31,290 nt of DNA, from the IMG/VR virus record IMGVR_UViG_3300034198_002113, positions 1 through 31,290 of that record. One strand, written 5' to 3'. Of this stretch, positions 1 through 6,288 are shown piece by piece. Numbering within the stretch: position 1 is the stretch's first letter; every line of letters starts with the position of its first letter. The notes beneath the pieces were generated by a model, which was given only the letters and a program-made list of their open reading frames with translations, was not told where the DNA came from and did no database searches. The translations under genes and the position numbers were made by a program. The DNA comes from a virus.

Positions 1-87
1 TATATCATTAAAATTATATTTTAAAACAATACAACCTTTAGAATTTGTTGATGTTGAAGGAATGAATGCACAAACAAAAGAAGAAGA
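1..87. repeat. Terminal direct repeat, copy 1 (circular overlap)
   Basis: The first 87 bases are identical to 31204-31290. The portal reading frame continues across the join, so this is the overlap of a circular or circularly permuted molecule. The two copies are one locus, not a duplication inside the genome. Confidence 0.97.
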
Positions 88-700
88 AACAGGAGTTAAA
101 ATGTCAAAGCATTTAGATAATATTGATTTAGATTCTTTTGGAGAAGAAATAGATTTAAACGAATGGGAATTAGTAGATTCACATAGAGTAGATTATAATA
201 TAGAAGAAGAATTAGATAAAAAAATAGATGAATTAAATAAAAATAAATTATCTACTTTAAATAAAATATGGAATTTTGTTAGTACAGGAACAGCTAATCC
301 TAATGCTAAAAGTGAACAAGATGGTGTATTATTTAAATCACGTTATAGATACAGTGGTTCTATTTCTTCAAATAGCAGACAATTTTGTCAAAAAATGCTA
401 ACATCAAATAAATTATATAGAAAAGAAGATATACAAAGAATGAGTCAAAGTGGTGTTAATGCAGGTTTTGGTCCAGAAGGCGCTGATAATTATGATGTCT
501 TTTTATATAAAGGTGGTGGTGCTTGCCATCATTATTGGACACGTGAAACATATAGAAAAAAAGCTGATGTAAATAATCCTAATGCAGAAGAAATTACACC
601 TGCAAAAGCAAGAAAAGAAGGCGAAATATTACCAACTAATAATCCATTAGTATATCAAAAACCTATTGATATGCCTAATATGGGATTTTTACCTAAATAA
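2..700 (+). CDS. Portal protein, C-terminal part (continues from window end)
   Basis: This is the 3' part of the portal gene. The frame is open from base 2 and matches the frame of the gene starting at 30173 when 31203 is joined to 1, giving a protein of about 576 aa. The ATG at 62 is internal. Portal proteins form the dodecameric ring at the capsid vertex through which DNA is packaged and ejected. The part seen here is the end of the clip/crown region and a charged tail, with an acidic stretch near the ATG at 62 and a basic middle. A connector gene follows 10 bases after the stop. The portal call rests mainly on the N-terminal half, which has the usual layout of this family, and on the neighbours. 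Confidence 0.88.
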   Translation: MSLKLYFKTIQPLEFVDVEGMNAQTKEEETGVKMSKHLDNIDLDSFGEEIDLNEWELVDSHRVDYNIEEELDKKIDELNKNKLSTLNKIWNFVSTGTANPNAKSEQDGVLFKSRYRYSGSISSNSRQFCQKMLTSNKLYRKEDIQRMSQSGVNAGFGPEGADNYDVFLYKGGGACHHYWTRETYRKKADVNNPNAEEITPAKARKEGEILPTNNPLVYQKPIDMPNMGFLPK

Positions 701-710
701 TTAATAAGAA

Positions 711-1211
711 ATGGCAAAAGCATTATTTATAACAACAAACGATTTAGTTAAATACACTATTATAAATGGTAATGTAGACCCTGATAGCTATACACAGTAC
801 ATATTTCAAGCTCAACAGGTACACATACAAAACTATTTAGGAACTAAATTATACAATAAAATAAACGATGGTATTGTAGCAGGTAATTTAGCTGCACCAT
901 ATACAACGCTTTTAAGCGACTATATTAAAATGATGGTAGTACATTGGACTATGGTAGAATATTTGCCTTATGCGTCTATTAAAATAAGTGAGAAAGGTGT
1001 ATTTAAACATAATTCTGAAAATAGTACTGTAGTAGATAAATCAGAAATAGATTCTTTAATTGAAAAAGCACGTGATACAGCACAAAGTTATACAAATCGT
1101 TTTATTGATTATATGGCGTTTAACCAATCTTTATTTCCGGAATATAATTTAAATTCTAATTCAGATGTATATCCTGATAAAGATGCAAATTTTTCAGGTT
1201 GGGTATTATAA
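711..1211 (+). CDS. Head-tail connector-like protein
   Basis: This 166-aa protein begins MAKALFITTNDLVKYT and is followed by an all-helical-looking segment with the phrase IQNYLGTKLY near residue 40. Proteins of this size and layout directly after portal in flavobacterial phages resemble the DUF6712-type connector group, placed like gp6/gp15-type head completion proteins that sit under the portal ring. It starts 10 bases after the portal stop. The helical N-terminal two thirds and polar C-terminus fit an adaptor. I have no alignment, so the role is inferred from position and remembered family resemblance. Confidence 0.65.
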   Translation: MAKALFITTNDLVKYTIINGNVDPDSYTQYIFQAQQVHIQNYLGTKLYNKINDGIVAGNLAAPYTTLLSDYIKMMVVHWTMVEYLPYASIKISEKGVFKHNSENSTVVDKSEIDSLIEKARDTAQSYTNRFIDYMAFNQSLFPEYNLNSNSDVYPDKDANFSGWVL

Positions 1212-1215
1212 TATT

Positions 1216-1326
1216 ATGAGTATAAAAGAAACATATAAACCAAAAGAAACTAATGTTAAAAAATTAGAAATCTTTTTAAAAAAATTAGAAAATGGACGAA
1301 AATTGGGGACAAGGTTCGGTAAATAA
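1216..1326 (+). CDS. Small basic protein (possible gene)
   Basis: This ORF encodes 36 aa, starting MSIKETYKPKETN. It begins 4 bases after the connector stop and overlaps the next gene (ATG at 1292) by 35 bases in another frame. It is rich in Lys. The tight spacing after the preceding stop suggests translation, and without it there would be an 80-base gap. Function is unknown. Overlap with the better supported downstream gene keeps confidence moderate. Confidence 0.45.
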   Translation: MSIKETYKPKETNVKKLEIFLKKLENGRKLGTRFGK

Positions 1327-2080
1327 CAATATTGGTTGGGGGAAAGCCGCAGCAAGTAATAATATTTATTGGGGGTATTCTCACTATTTAAGTGAAAGTG
1401 GAGAAACTAATATAACCGGAGAAGGTTCGGCACCTACTATGGAAAGATATTTAGTTTACGATTGTGTTTATCAGCAAGAATATTCTACAGTAGAATATAT
1501 AAGTGGAACTTTTCAAATAAATGATAGAGTATCGTTTACTTCAGGTAATGGAAATTCATTTGGAACAATAAATAGTATTACAGACCAAGAAAATGAAAAT
1601 TTACAAATTATTAGTTTAGGTGTAAATTCTACTAATTGTTATGATAATATTTTAAATTTTATTTCTCAAACAAATTATGAGGGACCAAATGTAGGTGTAG
1701 ATTTTTTTTGCAACCCTTCGGTAAGTAATTTTGCTTATAATAGAAGTATTGATTCTTATATAACTTATTCTTATTATTTAAATGTTTATATTGAAGGAAT
1801 CAATGAAGATGGAGATTACTATTCAAATAATATTACTTTTGATGGTGCAAGTGAAAGATTATATGATTATAATTATTTACAAGGTAAAAATAATTTTATG
1901 TTTAATGTAAATTCAAATATAGGAGGAACTATTGATTATGCATCTATAGATTATGGATATGAACAGCCATATTTTAATTCTATACAATCATATTCTTCTA
2001 ATGATTATTGTTCTTATAATTATTTTTTACAAAATGCAACGGGATATACGTATATAGCAAATTTTCAATCAGGATGTTAA
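1292..2080 (+). CDS. Trp-Gly-repeat structural protein, possible receptor-binding protein
   Basis: This 262-aa protein has three N-terminal Asn/Gly/Trp repeats (NWGQGSVNNNIGWG, then SNNIYWGYSHY) followed by a SGETNITG phrase. The rest is rich in Asn, Ser and Tyr with little charge, as in beta-rich extracellular virion proteins. The same WG-repeat followed by SGET pattern is common in flavobacterial phage structural proteins encoded between head or tail genes and lysis genes. The position before the lysis cassette fits a tail-fibre or receptor-binding role, which is inference. Cysteines are scattered and no enzyme motif is visible. Confidence 0.55.
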   Translation: MDENWGQGSVNNNIGWGKAAASNNIYWGYSHYLSESGETNITGEGSAPTMERYLVYDCVYQQEYSTVEYISGTFQINDRVSFTSGNGNSFGTINSITDQENENLQIISLGVNSTNCYDNILNFISQTNYEGPNVGVDFFCNPSVSNFAYNRSIDSYITYSYYLNVYIEGINEDGDYYSNNITFDGASERLYDYNYLQGKNNFMFNVNSNIGGTIDYASIDYGYEQPYFNSIQSYSSNDYCSYNYFLQNATGYTYIANFQSGC

Positions 2081-2082
2081 TT

Positions 2083-2541
2083 ATGGAAAATATAAGCAAA
2101 AATATAACCTTTGCAAATTGGATTGATTACAAAGGTAAAGAGATTTTTAAAATTGAAAACAGTCCAAATTATGAGCAAATTTCAAATGGTGAATTAATTG
2201 CTGAAAATATTTTTGAGCCATTGATTAATAAATTTGGTGAAGTTATTAAAATTGAAAATGGATTTATTGACTTTGAATTAGGTAAAAAAATATCTCAAGG
2301 TTTACCATATTACAATGGAGATGCGTTAAAAATATCATCAGAAAAAAGTGGAGAAATATTTAATTATATAAAAGACAATTTAGATTTTGATGTTTTGATT
2401 TGGATGTTTGGAAGTGCAAAAAACCCACAAAGTATTTATGTATCTTTTAATTCAGATAATAGAAAAATAATTTTAAAAACTTCTTATAATAAAGAGTATA
2501 AAAAAATTGAATATATAGATTATGAGCCGACAGCAATTTGA
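2083..2541 (+). CDS. Degenerate M15-peptidase-like protein lacking zinc ligands
   Basis: The protein is 152 aa from the ATG at 2083; an upstream in-frame ATG at 2074 overlaps the previous gene. The layout follows phage M15 (VanY/D-Ala-D-Ala carboxypeptidase-like) endolysins: an N-terminal helix, FEPLINKFGEVIKI (44-57), the region that normally holds SxHxxGxAxD, then IFNYIKDNLDFDVLIWMFG (92-110) and a strand ending SIYVS. In active M15 enzymes the ligands are His and Asp of SxHxxGxAxD and the His of WxH. Here the aligned residues are Tyr76, Lys83 and Tyr119, while the Gly and Ala (G79, A81) remain. It is therefore probably catalytically dead and may be a structural or cell-wall-binding module. 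A separate lysozyme lies downstream. Confidence 0.6.
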   Translation: MENISKNITFANWIDYKGKEIFKIENSPNYEQISNGELIAENIFEPLINKFGEVIKIENGFIDFELGKKISQGLPYYNGDALKISSEKSGEIFNYIKDNLDFDVLIWMFGSAKNPQSIYVSFNSDNRKIILKTSYNKEYKKIEYIDYEPTAI

Positions 2542-2704
2542 TTATATATTAAATAAATTAATTAGTAGAAAATTATTAGTTTTCTTAATTGCCTGTATAG
2601 GATTGTTTAACCGAACCTTAACTTCTTCTGATTGGGTTGTAATTGCTACAGCTTATATAGGAATACAAGGTTTTACCGAAATAGTAGAACGATTAAGAAA
2701 ATGA
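2522..2704 (+). CDS. Small membrane protein, holin candidate
   Basis: This 60-aa protein overlaps the previous gene by 20 bases. A basic N-terminus (NKLISRK) precedes a hydrophobic segment (LLVFLIACIGLF), a short polar turn (NRTLTSSD) and a second hydrophobic segment (WVVIATAYIGIQGF), ending in charged ERLRK. Two short transmembrane helices, small size and position before the lysozyme are typical of a class II holin. Holin families are too diverse to name one from sequence alone. It overlaps the next small membrane gene by an ATGA junction, so the two are probably translated together. Confidence 0.6.
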   Translation: MSRQQFDYILNKLISRKLLVFLIACIGLFNRTLTSSDWVVIATAYIGIQGFTEIVERLRK

Positions 2705-2874
2705 TTAATAAGATTTTAGATTTGAGGCAATCGCTTTTAACAGGCACTTATTTTATGTTTACATTTGCAAATGTTGATATTGCTATGAAAGTTATAGCAT
2801 TTATAATAGCCACAGGTTATACTGCTCGTAGATGGTATTTAATGGAAAAAAATAAAAAAAATGAAACTAAATAA
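2701..2874 (+). CDS. Small membrane protein, second holin or antiholin candidate
   Basis: I chose the ATG at 2701, which overlaps the preceding stop as ATGA, giving 57 aa starting MINKILDLRQSLLTG. Longer versions beginning near 2632 would run through the preceding gene. It has hydrophobic stretches around residues 14-24 and 28-42, then a positively charged end (RRWYLMEKNKKNETK). Two adjacent small membrane proteins upstream of the endolysin suggest a holin/antiholin or two-component pinhole arrangement. Which one makes the hole cannot be told. It overlaps the endolysin start by 14 bases. Confidence 0.55.
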   Translation: MINKILDLRQSLLTGTYFMFTFANVDIAMKVIAFIIATGYTARRWYLMEKNKKNETK

Positions 2875-3307
2875 TGCAGGTTATTTACTTATAACAGAAT
2901 TTGAGGGTTTTAGTGCAAAACCTTATTTATGTCCTGCAAAAATTCCTACAATAGGATTCGGTAATACATACTATCCAAACGGAAAACGTGTTACAATGTT
3001 AGATAAAGAAATAACACGAATGGAAGCTTTTGAAATGTTTAAATCAATAGCTGATAAATTTGCTGATAAAGTTTCTAAATTAGTTACAAGTCCATTAAAT
3101 CAAAATCAATTTAACGCTTTAGTTTCTTTAGCATATAATATTGGAACAGGAAATTTTGCAAGTTCTACATTATTAAAAAAAGTAAATGCAAATCATAACG
3201 ACAAGACAATAGAGTTAGAATTTAAAAAATGGAATAAAGTAAATAAAAAAGAAATTGCAGGTTTAACCAAAAGAAGAAATTATGAAGCCAATATATATTT
3301 TAGTTAG
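2861..3307 (+). CDS. Endolysin, GH24 (T4-type) lysozyme
   Basis: This 148-aa protein hydrolyses the beta-1,4 bond between N-acetylmuramic acid and N-acetylglucosamine. The N-terminal catalytic segment reads ITEFEGF, then YLC, then PTIGFG. Glu15, Cys24 and Thr30 have the same spacing (9 and 6) as the T4 lysozyme triad E11-D20-T26, with Cys in the Asp position as in some phage lysozymes. The middle has the conserved NQFNALVSLAYNIG, and the C-terminus has GLTKRRNYEANIY, matching the family G-L-x-x-R-R-x-x-E end. Length is normal. There is no signal peptide, so release depends on the upstream holin candidates. It overlaps the holin-type gene by 14 bases and the spanin by 26. Confidence 0.95.
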   Translation: MKLNNAGYLLITEFEGFSAKPYLCPAKIPTIGFGNTYYPNGKRVTMLDKEITRMEAFEMFKSIADKFADKVSKLVTSPLNQNQFNALVSLAYNIGTGNFASSTLLKKVNANHNDKTIELEFKKWNKVNKKEIAGLTKRRNYEANIYFS

Positions 3308-3761
3308 TTTAATTCTATTTAGTTGTGCTTCACGCAAAGTAGATATTAAAACTAAAGAAATAAAAAAAGATAGTTTAGTAGAAACAAAAATAGATTTAAA
3401 AGAAAATAAAGTTAAAGATTCTACTTCAGAAACTAATACTAATACTATTATAGATATTGATGAAATTACTATTAAACCTTTAGACACTTGTAAAGAAATA
3501 GTAGTTAATGGAAAACATTATAAAAACGTCATTTTAACGTACAAAAAAACTAAAAGCAATAGTTTATATAATAATAAGATAAAAGTGTCTGAAAACACGT
3601 TAAAACACGTTGTAGTAGATAATAAAGTTAAGACTTCAATTAAAGAAAACAATAAAGAAAAGAAAATAGATAAAAAAGCTAATTATTTTATTTATTTGTG
3701 GTTTATTTTAGGAATAATAATTATATATATAATATGGCGAAACAAACGACTGTTCTTGTAA
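3282..3761 (+). CDS. Unimolecular spanin (u-spanin) candidate
   Basis: The 159-aa protein begins with a short lipoprotein signal (MKPIYILVSLILFSC) whose lipobox LFSC puts the lipidated Cys at 15. A long, charged, Lys- and Thr-rich periplasmic stretch follows, then a single C-terminal transmembrane helix (about residues 135-152) and a basic RNKR end. An outer-membrane lipoprotein anchor at one end and an inner-membrane helix at the other is the layout of T1 gp11-type u-spanins, which fuse the two membranes at the last step of lysis. It overlaps the lysozyme gene by 26 bases in another frame. Unrelated spanins converge on this layout, so the call rests on topology and position. Confidence 0.8.
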   Translation: MKPIYILVSLILFSCASRKVDIKTKEIKKDSLVETKIDLKENKVKDSTSETNTNTIIDIDEITIKPLDTCKEIVVNGKHYKNVILTYKKTKSNSLYNNKIKVSENTLKHVVVDNKVKTSIKENNKEKKIDKKANYFIYLWFILGIIIIYIIWRNKRLFL

Positions 3762-3868
3762 AAATAGATAAAAATATTTCAAGACCTAATATACATTCTA
3801 AATGTAAAACTTCTAAATTAAAATCTTCAAAAAATTATAAAAAGTTATATAAAGGTCAAGGTAGATAA
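3734..3868 (+). CDS. Small basic conserved phage protein
   Basis: This ORF encodes 44 aa, MAKQTTVLVKIDKN at the start and YKKLYKGQGR at the end, and overlaps the spanin end by 28 bases. It is strongly basic with many Ser and Lys, including a repeated K-x-SKLKSSKNYKK pattern. Proteins with the same ending (KNYKK-Y-GQGR) are familiar near the lysis genes of flavobacterial phages, which supports a real gene. The function is not known; nucleic-acid binding would fit the charge but is only a guess. Confidence 0.65.
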   Translation: MAKQTTVLVKIDKNISRPNIHSKCKTSKLKSSKNYKKLYKGQGR

Positions 3869-4066
3869 AACGCCAACCTTTCCTATATACAAATTTATTT
3901 TTTTTAATCAATGCAGGTAAGTTTGAATATTTGATTGGCGAACTCGAAATTTGTAAAGGAATATCAAATGCAATTTCTTAACTGACTTATTTTACCTGTT
4001 CCAAACAGCTTCCATTTTTTATTAGGTTCTGCAAGTCTTCAACGCATTGGATTTGGTACAAAATTA
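3869..4066 (-). ncRNA. Candidate structured or antisense RNA in the gene-free spacer
   Basis: No ORF of note lies between the small basic gene and ninG. The stretch has more G and C than its surroundings and several complementary blocks: 3880-3896 with 3947-3961, 3906-3911 with 3931-3936, 3871-3876 with 3935-3940, 3914-3920 with 3992-3998, and a small hairpin 3996-4008. Some of these cross each other, so they are alternatives or pseudoknots. On the minus strand a Bacteroidota-like -7 box (TAATTTTG) lies at 4066-4059, which would start a transcript running towards 3870. A plus-strand 3' UTR structure is the alternative. No known RNA family was recognised. Confidence 0.35.
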
Positions 4067-4106
4067 AATATAATAATTTAATTAAAAAATTAACTTTTTA
4101 ACATTA

Positions 4107-4132
4107 TTGTTAATATCTTATTTAGATATTTG
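4107..4132 (+). promoter_or_regulatory. Possible Bacteroidota-type promoter for ninG
   Basis: TTG at 4108-4110 and GATATTTG at 4125-4132 resemble the -33 TTG and -7 TAnnTTTG boxes, with one -7 mismatch. The ATG at 4137 is only 5 bases beyond, so the mRNA would be nearly leaderless. Confidence 0.35.
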
Positions 4133-4136
4133 CTTT

Positions 4137-4511
4137 ATGAAAAAACCTACACGCAAATCATTAGTAGAAAAATTAGATAAAGTCTTTAGTCAATATATAA
4201 GACGCAAAGACGCTATTAATGAAATTGCAACCTGTGTAACGTGTGGAAAAAAAGATAATTGGAAAAAGCTACAATGCGGACACTTTCAATCACGTTCACA
4301 TTATAGTACACGTTGGGATGAACGTAATGTAGGTGTGCAATGTTACGGGTGCAATATATCACGTTCAGGTGAACAATATAAATTTAGTCAATATCTTGGT
4401 AATAAGTTATCTGAAGAACTACAAATTAAATCAAAGCAAATAGTTAAATTTGCCGATATAGATTTAATAGAGTTAATAGACTATTATACCGAAAAAGTAA
4501 ATACTTTGTAA
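4137..4511 (+). CDS. ninG: NinG/Rap-like recombination nuclease
   Basis: I chose the ATG at 4137, giving 124 aa starting MKKPTRKSLVEKLD; the frame is open back to 4107 but MKKP is the usual start of this family. It carries the NinG zinc-finger layout: CVTC (33-36), QCGHF (46-50), then RNVGVQCYGCN (63-73), with RW and DE between. In lambda this family (NinG, also called Rap) is a structure-specific endonuclease acting on branched recombination intermediates. Here it heads the recombination region that includes the Erf protein. A terminator follows at 4539-4566, so it may be transcribed on its own from the weak promoter in front. Confidence 0.88.
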   Translation: MKKPTRKSLVEKLDKVFSQYIRRKDAINEIATCVTCGKKDNWKKLQCGHFQSRSHYSTRWDERNVGVQCYGCNISRSGEQYKFSQYLGNKLSEELQIKSKQIVKFADIDLIELIDYYTEKVNTL

Positions 4512-4538
4512 GTTTCTTGTTTTTCTTTGTTTCTAAAG

Positions 4539-4566
4539 ACCCTGTATATATAGTGCAGGGTTTTTT
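4539..4566 (+). terminator. Rho-independent terminator after ninG
   Basis: ACCCTG (4539-4544) pairs with CAGGGT (4556-4561), with an 11-base loop and a run of T at 4561-4566. It lies directly upstream of the first copy of the repeated promoter module. Confidence 0.8.
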
Positions 4567-4571
4567 AATAT

Positions 4572-4632
4572 GTTAAAATTTTGTTAAAGTTTTATATCAT
4601 AGTTTTTTATTCAAAATGTATTTATATATTTG
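4572..4632 (+). promoter_or_regulatory. Repeated promoter module, copy 1
   Basis: Two half-sites GTTAAA (4572-4577 and 4583-4588) lie 11 bp apart; TTTTTTATT lies at 4603-4611 and the -7 box TATATTTG at 4625-4632. The distance from the first half-site to the -7 box is 53 bp, the same as in the copies at 12401 and 18692. It drives the operon beginning at 4664. Confidence 0.75.
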
Positions 4633-4663
4633 TCCTATAATTAACAAACAAAAAAAACAAATT

Positions 4664-4747
4664 ATGAAACAAACATTAAAAAATTTAGGATTGGGTTTAT
4701 TATTATGGACTATTTTATTTTCAGTATTATTATTAACAACAATTTAA
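4664..4747 (+). CDS. 27-aa single-pass membrane peptide
   Basis: A very small ORF, MKQTLKNLGLGLLLWTILF followed by SVLLLTTI, with one hydrophobic helix after a basic start. It is the first gene downstream of the promoter module and has the A-rich leader seen before other genes here. The next gene begins 13 bases on. Function is unknown; it could be a membrane-acting early peptide or a leader peptide. Confidence 0.5.
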   Translation: MKQTLKNLGLGLLLWTILFSVLLLTTI

Positions 4748-4760
4748 AAACAAATAAGAT

Positions 4761-4991
4761 ATGGAACAATCAGCAGTAGAATGGCAATTTGAACAATTAT
4801 TCAATTCTTTTGAAAATTTTAATAATGGAAAATATACTTTCGATGAATATCTTTCAAATAATTTAAAAATTAGAGAACAAGCCAAAAATATGGAAAAACA
4901 ACAGATTATAGATGCTTGGGAAGATGGTCAAAATTCATTCCCTACAATTAATGCAGAAAAATATTATAAAGAACAATTTAAAAACAAATAA
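4761..4991 (+). CDS. Conserved small phage protein
   Basis: This 76-aa protein contains EKQQIIDAWEDGQNS (about residues 44-58) and a C-terminal AEKYYKEQFKNK. The same phrases recur in small proteins of many Bacteroidota phages, usually in early or replication operons, and no biochemical role is known. It is acidic and probably helical. It follows the promoter module and the 27-aa membrane peptide, and is separated from the next gene by the short A-rich leader. Confidence 0.75.
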   Translation: MEQSAVEWQFEQLFNSFENFNNGKYTFDEYLSNNLKIREQAKNMEKQQIIDAWEDGQNSFPTINAEKYYKEQFKNK

Positions 4992-4995
4992 GATT

Positions 4996-5175
4996 ATGAA
5001 AGATTTATTAGATTACAACAGATTTAGATTAGAAGCAATGCAAGAGCAGATTTGCAAATTAGAAAGTCATATACAAATATTAGAAACGTATATATTTGAA
5101 TTAGCAGATGAAAATTGCACTGAAGAATACAAAAGAGTAGTTAAACAAGAAATTTATAATTTAAAAACAAATTAA
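4996..5175 (+). CDS. Small coiled-coil protein
   Basis: I chose the ATG at 4996 (59 aa, MKDLLDYNRFRLEAMQEQ) because the longer frame from 4912 runs through the preceding gene and has no leader. Residues 10-40 have heptad-like Leu/Ile spacing (ICKLESHIQILETYIFEL), suggesting a coiled coil. It lies 4 bases after the preceding stop and 1 base before the Erf gene, so it is translationally linked to recombination genes. Function is unknown. Confidence 0.65.
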   Translation: MKDLLDYNRFRLEAMQEQICKLESHIQILETYIFELADENCTEEYKRVVKQEIYNLKTN

Positions 5176-5176
5176 T

Positions 5177-5737
5177 ATGGAATTAACATTAAACCAAAAA
5201 TTATCTTTAATTCAAAAAGAATTTAAAGCAAGCAAATCAAAGTTTAATAGCTTTGGTAAATACAATTTTAGAAGTGCAGAAGATATATTAGAAGCACTTA
5301 AACCTTTTAACGAAAAGTATAAAGTATCTTTTACAATTACAGAATCATTAGTTTATTCGCAGTTTAATGAATTTCCAATGTTATGTTCTACAGCTTCAAT
5401 TAACGATGATATAGATTCTATTTCTGCGACAGCTATTGTTGGTGTAGATTTAGAACAAAAAGGAATGCAAATGCCACAAAAGTTTGGTTCTGCAAGTTCA
5501 TACGCTAAAAAATATGCTTTAGGTAATTTATTGTTAATTGATGATACACAAGACCCTGATGCAACTAATAAACACGATAAAGAACCTGTAACAGACGATT
5601 TAAAATGGTTAAATAAAAATACACCTGAATTTAATAAAGCTATTGAATATTTAAAAAATGGTGGTAATATTGCAACAATAGAATCTAAATATAAAATGAC
5701 TAAAGTAGTCAAAGACGAATTATTAAAAGTTAAATAA
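5177..5737 (+). CDS. erf: Erf-family single-strand annealing protein
   Basis: This 186-aa protein matches the ERF family of phage single-strand annealing recombinases. The N-terminal half has KYNFRSAEDILEALKP (28-43), and the family core phrase SASSYAKKYALGNLLLIDD lies around residues 105-123, followed by a Thr/Asp-rich linker and a small helical C-terminal domain. Erf proteins anneal complementary strands during genome recombination or circularisation. The operon context (NinG upstream, SSB-like protein and RecA-type ATPase downstream, a RecE-like nuclease at 13093) supports this. The stop lies 3 bases before the first attC-like palindrome, so the cassette island was joined directly to the 3' end of this gene. 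Confidence 0.9.
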   Translation: MELTLNQKLSLIQKEFKASKSKFNSFGKYNFRSAEDILEALKPFNEKYKVSFTITESLVYSQFNEFPMLCSTASINDDIDSISATAIVGVDLEQKGMQMPQKFGSASSYAKKYALGNLLLIDDTQDPDATNKHDKEPVTDDLKWLNKNTPEFNKAIEYLKNGGNIATIESKYKMTKVVKDELLKVK

Positions 5738-5740
5738 ATT

Positions 5741-5870
5741 ATAACGGTTTGCGGCTTTGCGATGGTGGGTAAATCGAAGCCGAAAAGTTGAATTTAATAC
5801 AAATGTTTAATCAAGGTACTAATGTTGAATTTTGCACGTCAGCCCCACTATTGCAAAACCGATGTTATGT
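5741..5870 (+). repeat. attC-like palindrome 1
   Basis: Outer arms ATAAC (5741-5745) and GTTAT (5864-5868) pair. An 18-bp inner stem joins 5752-5769 to 5844-5861, with three transitions, two of them G.T-compatible. The spacers between outer and inner stems are unequal (6 and 2 nt). The loop is about 74 nt. Two paired boxes with asymmetric spacers, a total length of about 130 bp and an end reading GTTATGTGCC are the features of integron recombination sites. No integron integrase gene is present. Confidence 0.6.
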
Positions 5871-5890
5871 GCCGTTAATTTCAAACCAAA

Positions 5891-6151
5891 ATGTTTAAAC
5901 GAGGACAAAAAGTAGTTTGCATAAATGACAAAATAAAGCATAGTAACAGACCATTGGGTGCTTTACGTAAAGATGAAATATATACTGTGATTGGTATGGA
6001 TGGCGTAGCTGTTTGGTTAGAGGAAATAAAAGCACCCGTAACCGGTCATTATTATGCTGAAAGATTTAGATTAGTAGAAACTGATTGGGTAGAAGAACTT
6101 TTATGCAAACTAATGTCAGAGGTTGAAGCTGATGAGTTGGTGTCTGTTTAA
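5891..6151 (+). CDS. SH3/KOW-like small protein carried as a cassette
   Basis: This 86-aa protein starts MFKRGQKVVCINDK and continues with LGALRKDEIYTVIG, VAVWLEE and YYAERFRLV. The alternating hydrophobic and Gly/Asp turn pattern suggests a small beta-barrel of SH3 or KOW type; similar proteins are common in phages and mobile DNA but have no defined role. It is the only gene between two attC-like palindromes. The start lies 23 bases after the first GTTAT, and the second palindrome begins 2 bases after the stop, as in one-gene integron cassettes. GC is about 35% by hand count, well above the phage average, and the upstream leader is not the A-rich type seen elsewhere. Confidence 0.75.
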   Translation: MFKRGQKVVCINDKIKHSNRPLGALRKDEIYTVIGMDGVAVWLEEIKAPVTGHYYAERFRLVETDWVEELLCKLMSEVEADELVSV

Positions 6152-6153
6152 TG

Positions 6154-6223
6154 GCACATAACGTTTACAGCTATACGTCAGGTTTTGTTTTTCACAAAAC
6201 TTGCGTATAGGTGGTGTTATCTG
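6154..6223 (+). repeat. attC-like palindrome 2
   Basis: The outer arms are ATAAC (6158-6162) and GTTAT (6216-6220). The inner stem joins CTATACG (6171-6177) to CGTATAG (6204-6210) and continues to GGTTTTG (6181-6187) with CAAAACT (6195-6201), with one extrahelical base. The loop is 7 nt. The ends GGCACATAACG and GTTATCTGC mirror the first element, whose end reads GTTATGTGCC. It lies directly after the 86-aa gene. Confidence 0.65.
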
Positions 6224-6288
6224 CTGGTGCGGTTAATTTAGCAGGATTTTGATTTGAAAACGAATAGAAAATTTAAAAAGTTTTAGCG

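Noticed and set aside
1-87. Physical terminal repeat of the virion DNA
   Set aside because: A portal gene crossing the overlap and a length that equals a plausible assembly k-mer suggest a circular contig overlap.
3263-3487. Minus-strand ORF of 74 aa opposite the spanin gene
   Set aside because: It is a shadow of the spanin and lysozyme genes; it has no leader or partner genes and all convincing genes are on the + strand.
4912-4995. Upstream extension of the coiled-coil gene
   Set aside because: It runs through the previous gene and the protein start looks random before MKDLLDY.
5353-5712. Minus-strand ORF of 119 aa opposite the Erf gene
   Set aside because: The + strand frame has clear Erf motifs; the minus frame shows only its shadow.
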